DNA of 64,000 nucleotides, from assembly GCA_022539475.1 (NCBI GenBank), contig VCMS01000188.1, positions 1-64,000 of the forward strand, in the 5' to 3' direction. The translations under genes and the position numbers were made by a program. This stretch comes from Gracilaria domingensis (lineage: Eukaryota; Rhodophyta; Florideophyceae; Gracilariales; Gracilariaceae). Below, piece by piece: positions 33,945 to 43,526 of the stretch (its first letter is position 1; each line of letters starts with the position of its first letter). The notes under the pieces are model-generated. The model was not told the DNA's origin and searched no databases. It saw nothing but the letters and a program-made list of their open reading frames with translations.

Positions 33945-34415
33945 CACACGTCGTTGGAGACGGAGGCTTATCGCGTACCACGCACGAACGGTTCTACGAA
34001 CGACAACACCCAATCGAGGAACACTGCGACAACCTCCAGAGGAGTACTGTACCGCTACTCACGTGGTGAGGAGACACTCTATGAAGAGGAAAGTTGAAGT
34101 TCGAACAGTCATGCCCTCAGGAATAGGAGACTATAGATACACTCGAAAGAGGAAGAAGACTCTATGAAGAGGAAATGAAGCTCAGAAGAGAAAGAAGAAC
34201 TATATGAAGAGGAAATGGAAACTCGTAAGAGGAAGATTACCCCGAAAGGAAGTTATGAAGTATGTACCTTGAGAAAGGAAAGAAGCCTTGAAGTTAAGAG
34301 AAGTCACAGTTTTACTGGTTGTCGTAACTATGTTGCGGCTCACTACTCGAGCCCGCAACTGCCTAGCTAATGGGTATTACCCAGGGGGGACTCCATGGAG
34401 GAGACGTTGCACGAG
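33945..34415. other. Element B purine-rich spacer with GAAGAGGAAA repeats
   Basis: Between the pol stop and the antisense ORF stop the plus strand is strongly purine-rich. A unit close to CTATGAAGAGGAAA occurs near 34079, 34162 and 34202. No gene is supported. Equivalent purine-rich spacers lie in A and D. Confidence 0.55.
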
Positions 34416-36440
34416 TTACTCGGAACCAGGCTGATTGTTCGCGTTCGCGAGGTGCACCAGGAGAGCATCGCGCATTTGCGAAACGTCCCCCGACGCCGCG
34501 TCGGAAGCACCAGGCTCGCTGAGGAACTGAGCAATCACGGCAGCCCGTACTTCATCAGAGATACCCGCGTTCGCGGCTTCGTTCGGCGCAGCCGACGCCG
34601 CCATCGCAGAATGGGCGGCACTCTCCTCTGGAGTCGAGACAACCACTGGTGGGTACAGGAACCGCTTGAGGCGCAGAAGGAACATTCACCGGGGTCGACA
34701 AGGCCGCGTTAGCACCCGCTTGCGGACCTGGCACTGCTGGGGCAGGTACTGTCCCCTCCACCGAAGCTGCCGCGAAGTCGTCGTCGCCGTACTCGTCACC
34801 GTCATCGGGAGCGTCGTCGACCATGATGTTCTGGTCCCCAACAGGGTGGAAGAACTCATCAGTTATGATGAAGCCCGTAGGGTGCCCCGGAGGGATGATT
34901 CGCTCGGCGTTCCGAAGGAGCTCCGCCTCGGCGTTGGTAATCGGCACCCGTGTCCAGGGGTCGTAATAGATGTAATCACCGGACAGTGGGGACCGGCGAC
35001 CCGGAGACCGATCAATAGCGGAATCGCCTTCGTCCCGCGCGCTCTGCGAAAGAGGAACCTGACTCCAGTCGACGCCATCGATCACTCGCAAGAGGCACAT
35101 GACTTCCGAGAAGTTTCCATTACCGCCAAGCGGGATGGTGAGATCCAAGGCTCGGATGAGTTGCCGCAAGCGCGGGGGAATGAACCACAGTCGATACTGG
35201 TCATATACCTCGTCGAGAAGATATACCGCTGTTCGCGATGCCCACTCCGTGAGGACAACGCTCCACCTTCCCGTAAACGGGTTTGTCACGAGCCTACTAC
35301 CCACATACGTGAGACAGGGGGGGAGTTCCACGTAACAGCCACGGCAGATCTCCACGGACGCCCACACAAAGGGGAGAGAAACATATCTCCCACGCATGTG
35401 ACGCGGACGAATCCGATTTGACTCCGTGTTTTGATACGGGATCAGGTAACTCCATCGGGAGCGGGCACGTCGTTCGGGACGGATCATTGTTTGAAGGTAG
35501 TTGGACCGCGGCACGCGTGAGAGATATCGAAATTCTGCACGAAGAAGCGGACGGGTCCAGCACAGGAGATCCTGGTGAACGGGGACGTTCTGGTAACGCT
35601 CCACCACACCGGCGAGCGGGGCAAGATTCTCTCCATATTAGATTTCGCCGAGTGTTCGGAAGAAGGCCACGTCAAAACGGAAGTTCGCCAGAATCGGGCG
35701 CTCTGAGTACGGGCGAAACATGCGCATGTGCGCTACGCGAACCATGGCCGCCCGAGCGGAGTTGTGCGACTGACCACGATGGTGGACGAGCGCGTTGGTA
35801 GGCACGGTAATCCGGTAATGCCAGTCGAACGTCACCGTCATCCAGACTGCACGTTTTCTGGGAGGTGACCACTGCCATCGGCATACGCCTCGAGGAGGGA
35901 ACGATTGGTCACGCCTTGCGGATGAAATCACGGAGCCCGTAAGAACAGTGTGGGATTGCTGCGAGCGTCGACGTTGTCGAGTTCGTCATACGACGCCCAC
36001 GCGCCCGCATGCGGGTTGACTACCGGTTGAACTGGGACAGCAGGAGCGATCCAGTTCCACTGCGGTACAGACGCCGGGGGCGGGAGTTGACCACCCGTCT
36101 GGGGAAGAGGCGCCGTGTGAAATCCCGGATTGACCGGTTCCGGAAGCGGAACGGCAGCGGAAGACGGCTGTGAGAGAGGCACTCCAGAGGAGAAAGGGTG
36201 TGAAAGCCCATCGAAACCACCAACGTATTGGTTCTGAGACCCGCCAGGCGGTTGGTTGCTACCCTGGTTCGGGTTCGGCATCGCAGGAAGCGCGCGAGGA
36301 AGAGACGAAAGCGCTGGAAGCGAGAGAGAAGGGAGAGCGCGCCGAGGTATCGGAGGAGACACTACCGCAGTACGCGTGGAGAGGGGTTGACCGGAGTCGC
36401 CGTTAGAAGAGACCAGGGAGGCCAGATTGGAGACCGTCAT
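34416..36440 (-). pseudogene. Element B antisense ORF (accessory protein family), about 675 codons
   Basis: The start ATG is at 36438-36440, 80 bp from the 3' LTR, on the strand opposite to gag-pol. Order: Ser/Pro/Gln-rich N-terminus of about 150 residues, FLRAP-stop-FHPQGVTNRSLLEAYA, RGQSHNSARAAMVRVA, DVAFFRTLGEI, CWTRPLLRAEFRYL, RGRYVSLPFVWASVEI, YVGSRLVTNPFTGRWSV, YDQYRLWFIPPRLRQLIRAL, IDGVDWSQVPLSQSARD, IYYDPWTRVPI, HPTGFIITDEF, an acidic stretch, a Pro/Ala/Val linker and a short C-terminal helix. There are stops near 35928 (TGG in A, TGA here) and 35638, and frameshifts near 35870 and 34680. It has no similarity to env, gag or pol that I can see. A nucleic-acid-binding, particle or silencing-related role is possible but unsupported. 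Confidence 0.75.
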
Positions 36441-36502
36441 GCCAACGTGCTTAAATACACTCCAGAGGAGAAAAGCGAAACCGCTCGCGGGGTCGTCTCG
36501 AA

Positions 36503-36519
36503 CCCTAGGGAGGGGGAAA
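36503..36519 (+). promoter_or_regulatory. Element B 3' polypurine tract
   Basis: CCCTAGGGAGGGGGAAA abuts the 3' LTR start TGTAGTGCAACGC. Confidence 0.75.
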
Positions 36520-37337
36520 TGTAGTGCAACGCGATTGCGGCACTCCTTCGCTGATGCGATTCATATCAGGCACGGCGATGCCGGGAGGTGGTGGCACACA
36601 GTATGAGTAACTGGTGAGATCAGCCAATTCTTGGGTATACTTAATATTAGAATTAGTGTTATGAGGTGCACGGCCTAGCCGGTGAGTGACACACGTGTGG
36701 GAGGTTTGCACCCATTCATTGGGGTATTTGAAGTAGATATTTGTAGCATATCTGCTGTACCACACTAACAGTGGGCCAACCTACTGCAGTACTTAGTAGT
36801 TTGAGCCGCACCCATTGCTGGGGAAGTAAACGAACCCAACCGGGTGTTTGGCTCTGATGTTTCACCCTTGGTGACCGATATCCTCCTCCCGGAGAGTCGA
36901 CACCTTGTGCAGGGTTCATCATCCGCCTCGCGGCATCATGAACATCACTACCGCTTTCGCGTGTTTACTTTGTGTGTGTTTTCTTTATTTCTGGCCCTGT
37001 TATACAGGTAGCACTACTTGGTGTACCGGTGCATACCGTTCGTGGCTCGACACACTCGCGTGGGCTATTACCGCTCTCGCGTGTCATCGCTACACTCGTG
37101 GGTACCGTGTGCTGCGCACTTGACGCTACTGACGACTTGTGTCGTGTGCTCTCTACCGCTGGAGGCGTCTTCTTCGCCGCTTCGCTCCCTCCATTACTTG
37201 AGAAGGGTCGACCCCGGTCTTACACCCGGCATTGCCGTGTCGTACCTGTGGGAGCGCTCCACTGCTGTGCTCGCCTCTTCAGAGACGGTCTGAACCGCCT
37301 CAGCGTGTCTTTCCTCATCGCGGAGTTTTGCACAACA
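36520..37337 (+). repeat. Element B 3' LTR (818 bp)
   Basis: This is the full-length partner of 25072-25889, with the same termini. It is followed not by genomic sequence but by element B leader sequence. Confidence 0.9.
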
Positions 37338-37498
37338 ATTGGTCTCCCGACTTAGAAGTCGCGTTGATCCAGCAAGTTGGTTTTCTGATCAATTTCCGGT
37401 TTGCCGGTTCATATCTGGTCGTGGAGATACAATAAACAGTTTGTATTGGAGGGCTTTGCCGACAGACGTCGTGTTGGTACTGCTTTCTACCGTGTGCT
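37338..37498 (+). repeat. Duplicated element B leader segment behind the 3' LTR
   Basis: ATTGGTCTCCCGACTTAG and the following 140 bp repeat the primer-binding site and start of the leader at 25890-26040. The copy stops within TGCTTTCT, where it switches to LTR sequence. Confidence 0.85.
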
Positions 37499-37722
37499 AC
37501 GCACGTGACGCTACTGCCAACCTGTGTCGTGTGCTCTCTACCGCTGGACGCGTCTTCTTCGCCACTTTGCTTCCTCCGTTACTTGGGAAGGGTCGCCTCC
37601 GGTCTTACACCCGGCATTGCCGTTTCGTACCTGTGGGAGCGCTCTACTACTGTGCTTGCCTCTTGAGAAAGGGTCTGAACCGTCTTTGCGTGTCTATTCC
37701 CATCGCTGCGTTTTGCACAACA
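37499..37722 (+). repeat. Partial LTR (3' portion) of element B type
   Basis: ACCGTGTGCTACGCACGTGAC to TTTTGCACAACA corresponds to the last 230 bp of the 5' LTR (from about 25659). It ends the element, and the next 5 bp (TAGAG) resemble the 5' flank TAAAG. Confidence 0.85.
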
Positions 37723-38649
37723 TAGAGGTGACTGGGAAATTATTTAGTTTATTGCAATCTGTAAACTGGTTAACATAAATTAAATAATCTAATTCGCACC
37801 CAAGCAAGTGCCTACGCATATAACACGTAACATTCTGCGGTAGTAGCTATTACAATATTTCAAGAACCAGCATAATGTCTTACCGCGTTATAGTAGAACG
37901 TAGGTGCTATATGACGAGGACGAGAAAACATTCTATCTATAGTCCAAGAGTTATATACTTGGAGTGGAAAGAACTGCTTAAACTGAAAAGGTTATAACTA
38001 AATATATTTTTATATTAAAAGAGCACGTTTTTTGTTCATCTTTATGCTAGGACGCGCAACAAAAATATAATTTACAGTAATTACGGTTTTACACTAAATA
38101 TGGTACAAACCAAAATAGTGTAGTCTATTTTATTTACGTTTGACTGAAATAATGTGGCTTTAGCATACACGCAACGTATCATCTACTGCAAAACAGCTTC
38201 AGTGTCAAGTTGATTTTGATGCTTTGCTACAATCTGTTGAAGTGCAGGGAACAAATGGCGCTCTTCCCAGAGCCTATTCAAATTTAGCGCAAGTCGTGTG
38301 CGAATTATAGCAAGTTTTTGCGTTTACACGCGGAATTCACAACCGTATCCCACACTAAAATAGTCCGTACATGGACCTGTTTGTACCGTAAATAGTGTGG
38401 GTTATTGCCGTTCACACTATTTGCGGTACCACAGTAATTGTGCACCCACACTAATTGCGGGTGTACAGTTTTGACGACGAAAAATAAGCGGAATAATCAC
38501 TAAATTTAAAGATGGTAGTCATTCACGTAGTAATCAGTATACAAATGCTTAATATAGGTTTAGAACAAAACGAAACGTTCTGAACCCGTTTTAATCGTAT
38601 TTCAAACAAGGGACGTTCAAAACTCGTTCCGAGCATTACAGTAAATCAC
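37723..38649. other. AT-rich non-coding region with a possible degenerate MITE
   Basis: No open frame of note. Between about 38078 and 38470 several short, inverted copies of a motif like CACACTATTT(G/A)CGGTAC occur. ACACTAAATATGGTACAAAC (38091) pairs in reverse with GTTTGTACCGTAAATAGTGT (about 38378-38397) at 17 of 20 positions. A small non-autonomous inverted-repeat element is possible. Termini and target duplication are not resolved. Confidence 0.35.
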
Positions 38650-39370
38650 ATTACTGTATTGGTGAGGGGTAAACCGCGCTGGTCTCGTGGACACGACGCC
38701 TCAGCCAGCGCGACACGCGCACGTGCGTGGCGGTCTCAATCAAATCGCTTGCAATCGTTTTGCGTGGCGTCCGAGTCGTTGCGCAAAGTACACGGTCGTG
38801 GAAAGCTAGAACGACCTTTCGGCACGAGAGGCAACTCTCGTATAACAATAAAGAGGCACTAAGCTCTCTGTTTATTGTTTCCCAAAGGTATTGTTCTACG
38901 TCGTGCGGAACAGAGTAGGCAACGCAGAGGTAGTCCGAAATACCTTAAACGTTAGCAAACAAGCCCTCGCAGACGAGCTCACACTGCGAGGTGCGGCGGC
39001 GCAAATATCTCCTTACAGTAATGTCGAACAGTGCGAGCCCGAACTGGTCTGCAGTGCAGAATCTGCACTCTGGGGCGTGTGGCGGCTGCAAGGTGCCGCC
39101 GCGCGCAGCAACATCGTGCACTCCCTACCACCGAGCGCCCATCTGCTTCACCCACACGCAGCCGCCGCGCCCGTTTACCCCCTTCAGCCCGCCCGCGCGA
39201 CGCCTCCCACCGCCGACGCGTCCCGTCGCCGCCCGCCCGAGACCGCTGCAATGCAGGTGGCCGCCAACCAGCCCGCGTAGCCGTCCTCCCCCTCGCTCTC
39301 CGCGCCCACCGTGCCGTCCGCGCCGCACCGCAAGCTCAAACGCAGCAGCAGGCCTTTTTATTTTTCATCG
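38650..39370. other. GC-rich island without a supported gene
   Basis: An abrupt rise in G+C (most marked at 39040-39330) sits between AT-rich flanks. Frames are open on both strands because stops are rare in GC-rich sequence, and none shows a domain. A polyadenylation-like AATAAAG lies at 38850. I cannot tell a promoter island, an LTR-like remnant and a decayed exon apart. Confidence 0.35.
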
Positions 39371-39920
39371 GTTGATTTTAAAGTTGTTTTGGAACGTGTT
39401 TATGAACGTCTTAAACTAGTAAAAAACATTTAAAACGTTTTGAAAAAGTTTTGAACGTTTTAAACGTTTGTATAGTAATCAGTTTAGTATTAGTGAAAAT
39501 ATTGAAAAGATTACTTTTTTGAAATATATGTTTACGGTTTTTTGAGAAAATTCAACTGGGATGTGTTGAGTCATAAAAGCGCTGGTGTCGTGGAAAAATA
39601 AGAAATGAACCAGTTTCAAAAAAATACACGTATAACGTCGTGTTTCGGATTTATAGAAACCTAGAACTATCGTCTACTTGGAACAATTTCTAGCTAGAGC
39701 GAGTTAGTGAAAAGGTTTGATACGTGTACGTGGTAGTCGCGGACGAAAACAAAAGTTGTCTTCTATGAGTTCCATATATTTCGTTGTAGAGTTAATACGA
39801 GGAGAGTGTGCTTTTACGCATACGTGTACAACGATACACATCTGTCGCATATGAAGTCGAATGACGGTACTAGCGGTAGGTTGACTACATGCGGAGCACA
39901 TTCCATTAGACCCCAATGTA
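39371..39920. other. AT-rich sequence, nothing recognised
   Basis: Short poly-A/T runs and TTTTGAA/AAACGTTT motifs, with stops in all frames. No gene, repeat array or RNA is supported. Confidence 0.5.
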
Positions 39921-39955
39921 GTATAAATGGCTATACGTGGCTACAGTCCACATCC
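39921..39955 (+). repeat. 35-bp direct repeat, copy 1, with TATA-like box
   Basis: GTATAAATGGCTATACGTGG followed by CTACAGTCCACATCC recurs without a mismatch at 40277-40311. It includes TATAAA and an A-box-like TGGCTACAGTCC. It lies directly upstream of a tRNA-like segment. Confidence 0.8.
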
Positions 39956-39959
39956 GAAC

Positions 39960-40050
39960 TCCGGTTTAGCTCAGTCGTTTTACACCCACCTATCATAGTT
40001 GTGGGCCTTCACTACCCCTGGTACGTCGCGAGTTCGCGTCTCGCACGGTT
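39960..40050 (+). other. tRNA-like segment (tRNA pseudogene or SINE head)
   Basis: TTTAGCTCAGTCGT (39965-39978) fits a polymerase III A box. GCGAG-TTCGCGT-CTCGC (40028-40044) is a perfect 5-bp T-arm with a 7-nt loop and a B-box-like core. Between them CCCAC...GTGGG can pair but leaves an 11-nt loop, and the acceptor ends do not pair well. A working tRNA is therefore unlikely; a tRNA-derived SINE or decayed tRNA is more plausible. Confidence 0.4.
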
Positions 40051-40276
40051 CTGCACGAAGAATACTTGAGGATTTTCGTGAATTCCCTCTGGAATGGTCT
40101 GTTCAACCATCTCCAGACAGAGCCTGCTGCGCATGCGACACCTTGACACATCTAACTTGTGCTGTGTTGTCTTGCCATCTATCCCCTACTTCATGGGCGC
40201 AACCATTGGTGTTGCCCAGAATCCTTGTGTTCAGGTTCTGGTAGAACCTGCGATTCTGGCCAACGAGGGGAGTGTG

Positions 40277-40311
40277 GTATAAATGGCTATACGTGGCTAC
40301 AGTCCACATCC
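40277..40311 (+). repeat. 35-bp direct repeat, copy 2, with TATA-like box
   Basis: This is identical to 39921-39955. It is followed 17 bp later by GGTTCGAATC (about 40329), a near-perfect polymerase III B box. Confidence 0.8.
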
Positions 40312-42824
40312 ACAACCTTCACGCACTCGGTTCGAATCGACGGAAACTGACTGACGCCAAGGCCTTGCTGTTCGATGTGAATCTGCCACGACATGTTGAT
40401 TCAACTCGTAGTAAATTTGAATTTTTTGAAAACGTCCAGTCACCTATTTCTTTTTATTTCTTGTAATCATGTCACATACCTCGCCGTGGCACGGCTAAGC
40501 CGGCTACCAGCAAATTAATTTGTGCGTGAGCTTCTTTCTCTCTCGCAGATCAACGAAGCGTTGGGAAACGTTTTGTTCTTCAAGCGTCGTCGTCTTCCCT
40601 TTTCCGTATGACGGTTGTACAACTATGAGATACATGTAGCGTGTCCCCATTCGCTGTCCATCATCTCATCAACAAGCCGACTTTTCTCTCGGTGAGCAGT
40701 TCCAGAATGAAATGTGCACTCTGGGGTTTTAACGACGAGTATCCAATCTATCTCGTTCAAGATGGTACATGGAGGACGGCGGTCTTCAGACACGCACGCG
40801 CAGATGTGAAGTTCAATCTGCATCGCAGTACTGTACAGAAACTCAGGGGACATTCGTTCAAGCTCGCTGCAAACACGTTGTGAACGTTCAACGTCTTGAC
40901 CAGCACGAAAGCCACACATAGTGCCCAACGTTACTCTCTTCGTTCCCGTGCAAGCTGCCACGGGCTTGACTTACAGCGTTATGTGTCGACGTGCACCCAC
41001 CCACGCACCGTAGCGTCACCTCCGATGGGCTCAGTGTGCACGCGCATATGCCCCTTCTGCTACACCATTTATCGTTAATTCCTCGCCTCAAACAGGCGGG
41101 GAGCCCATTTTAAAGGTTATTCTAGCGGGATGTAAGTCCTGTCTTCCATCGAATTTGCCTCGATATGCCCTTCTGTTACGTCATGATGTCACAGTTGCAA
41201 TCCGCGTTGCAGCAGGCTCCACGTCTTCTACTCAACCCTACAGGTCAAAGTTACAGGTTGTGGTTATTCTCTTTCCTCATTCTGGGTGTCCGAGCTTTAA
41301 CCTTAACCCTACAGGTTATGGTTAGTCTCTGTTCTCATTCTACGTTCACCAGCATCTTCACTGGTGTTGGGTCAAACCTCCGACAATCTAACCTACCAAG
41401 GGTACAAATTTCTCAGTCACCGCTAATCTCTCAATATCAAATACACTCCGGTATTGTATTCTCTTGTATTCTCTTGTACCAATCTACTGGCCTAGCCGAA
41501 TTACGTGTAACGAGTTTCGCAGGAACACGCAACTTTTGGGTTGAATCTTCAGAAGCGCGCGTCAAGCACGTGCTTCGAGCTTGTCAGCGCATGAGTAGGT
41601 GTGAGTGTTTGAAAGGGTCGAGCTGTCGGAGGTTTGCTTTGGTTGGTATGGTCAGTACGTGTAGGGTTGCACTGTGAGGAGCAAACAAGTAAGTCTAGTA
41701 GGCGAGGACCATCAAATGGCGCTGTGTCGCGACAGACAGGCGCCTGTGAACAGCACGAAGCATCATGCGGTGATTTGTCAGAACCGTTCGCGAGCCAAAA
41801 GTCTCGAGTTTCTCGGCCCAATTCGTCTTTACGAATTTGTGACACGAATGAGGTCAGCTGCGTAAGTAGCCTCTTAAGAGGATGATGTTGGGTAGCCATT
41901 CGCATTGCATCAACGGGGCTACAAATTCGAATGAAACTGTGGAACAGTCGTTCTACAGTAACACTGTTGTACTCTTGCTGCAATTGTCATCAGGCGGTCG
42001 CCATCATCGTTACCATCCGCACTGGCGAGAATAATGTCCGAAGGACAACCTCCGCATCTTCCAATTAGTAAGGAGGAGCTCCGCGCCAGTGACGTCTGGC
42101 ACGTCACATCCCGCCAATCTAATGCACCGCCCCGCTAGATTAACATAAATTATTGGTTAAGCCACCCATCAACTTGTTTACAATAGCTGACAGACCGACA
42201 GACGTCGAAGGAAACCGCCAAGATACCCGTACATATACGCCATCAATGAACGTTGTTGATCGCGGCACAACTTCTGCTCTCCTGTGAGACAAATCACTCA
42301 AACAAAACTCCATCATGAGTTGCCTATATGATTGCCGTTGGCTGATCGACAAACTCAAATCCTTGTTGTGTATGAAAGTTCTTCGTTCCTTCCACAGCAT
42401 ATCTACAGCTCACGCTCTATCTGACTCGGGTGACCCTCCATCCATGCTAACTCAGATACACTGTTACCTAGATGTGTCACATTATCATGTTACATGTACC
42501 TTAGCGTTATCGTTGGGATAGAGGGCTACTAGCAGCGAATCTCAAAAAGGTCCACGAACCGCGCATTCCTTTCGTCAGTGCCGTGAATTTGGCAACGAGC
42601 ACCGTGCAAGCGTCAAAGTCTTCTGCGTTGTTGCGCTTATCCAAACTTCTCATGTCGAGTGTTCCTCCTTTCGGGGTTTGAATCGCTTTAAAAGGCCGCT
42701 GTCGACTCCTCGGATACCTCCACCGACACAAGCCTGAACATCACAACATCTGATTCAATTTCGCTTCTTGCACTTTATTTCCGTCGCATATTCGATCGCT
42801 TTGCAATCTCACACTACCTTAACC
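40312..42824. other. Intergenic region without a confident gene
   Basis: Several 60-170-codon frames occur on both strands. The most protein-like is a minus-strand frame at 40623-40919 (98 codons, MCGFRAGQDVERSQ...), with no recognisable domain. An imperfect direct repeat around AACCCTACAGGT and CTCATTCT lies at 41231-41342. The last 100 bp form the upstream region of the glycine-rich gene. Confidence 0.45.
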
Positions 42825-43526
42825 ATGAAGTTCACATTGGCTCTCGCGCTTTGCATTTACGCCGCTAACGCTGCAGTCGTTCCTTCAGTCCGACAAGCAG
42901 GAGCCGGAGGAAATGGAGGAGATGGTGTCAACATTGGAACCGGAGGAACTGGTGGTATTGGAGGAGATGGTGGTGATGGAGGACTAGGAATTGGAGACGG
43001 CGGAGCTGGTGGTAATGGTGGAACTGGTACCATTGTTGGCGACTTCGCATTCGGTGGATTTGGTGGTGAAGGTGGCCGAGGAGGTGACTCACTCTTCATC
43101 GGTGACGGTGGCGCAGGAGGTGCAGGTGGCGGCGGCGCTCTCTACGGTAATTACGGATATGGTGGGGTTGGTGGCAATGGTGGCAATGGTGGCGAGGGAG
43201 GTTTGATCTTCGGTATTGGCAGCGGTGGCAACGGAGGAAATGGCGGTCAAGGTTTGCTCCAGGGTGACGTCGGTGTCGGCGGCATCGGAGGAAATGGCGG
43301 AATGGGTGGTGGTGCCTTCTTTGGCCTTGGCGGCGACGGCGGGGCAGGTGGTGCCGGTGGTCTCTTCGGCGACTTCGGATTCGGCGGCCAAGGTGGAGAT
43401 GGTGGCGATGGTGGCATCGGATTCGAGGGTGGAGCTGGTGGAGATGGTGGTGCTGGTGTTCTCGAGGGCGAATTCGGTGTTGGTGGAGTTGGTGGCGAAG
43501 GTGGTGACGGAGGTGACCAGATCTAA
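42825..43526 (+). CDS. Secreted glycine-rich protein, 233 aa
   Basis: An intact single-exon gene. The ATG at 42825 is chosen because it gives a classic signal peptide (MKFTLALALCIYAANA, cleavage probably before AVVPS); an upstream in-frame start at 42768 would bury it. From about residue 25 to the end the protein is a run of GGxGG and GGDGG/GGNGG repeats broken by short hydrophobic or aromatic inserts about every 25-30 residues (VGDFAFGGFGG, YGNYGYGGVGG, FGDFGFGGQGG), with no cysteine. It should be exported and form an extended extracellular or wall-associated material. The repeat shows no stop or frameshift, unlike its surroundings. The exact family is not assigned. Confidence 0.85.
   Translation: MKFTLALALCIYAANAAVVPSVRQAGAGGNGGDGVNIGTGGTGGIGGDGGDGGLGIGDGGAGGNGGTGTIVGDFAFGGFGGEGGRGGDSLFIGDGGAGGAGGGGALYGNYGYGGVGGNGGNGGEGGLIFGIGSGGNGGNGGQGLLQGDVGVGGIGGNGGMGGGAFFGLGGDGGAGGAGGLFGDFGFGGQGGDGGDGGIGFEGGAGGDGGAGVLEGEFGVGGVGGEGGDGGDQI

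Larger units (their letters stand above)
25072..37722 (+). mobile_element. Element B: best-preserved Ty3-type chromodomain retrotransposon with antisense ORF
   Basis: Order: 5' LTR (25072-25889), primer-binding site, gag (one stop), pol (three stops, one continuous frame), purine-rich spacer, antisense ORF, polypurine tract and 3' LTR (36520-37337), then a second copy of leader sequence and a partial LTR to 37722. The 818-bp LTRs are equal in length and differ at only a few percent by eye, so this copy is younger than A. It may be a rearranged tandem. Confidence 0.85.

Noticed and set aside
38654-38913. Possible solo LTR (TG...CA with AATAAAG)
   Set aside because: No 5-bp duplication, no partner and no internal element. 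TG and CA ends alone are too common.
41275-41345. TTAACCTTAACCC-like telomeric repeat
   Set aside because: Only two imperfect units inside a short direct repeat. It is not a telomere array.
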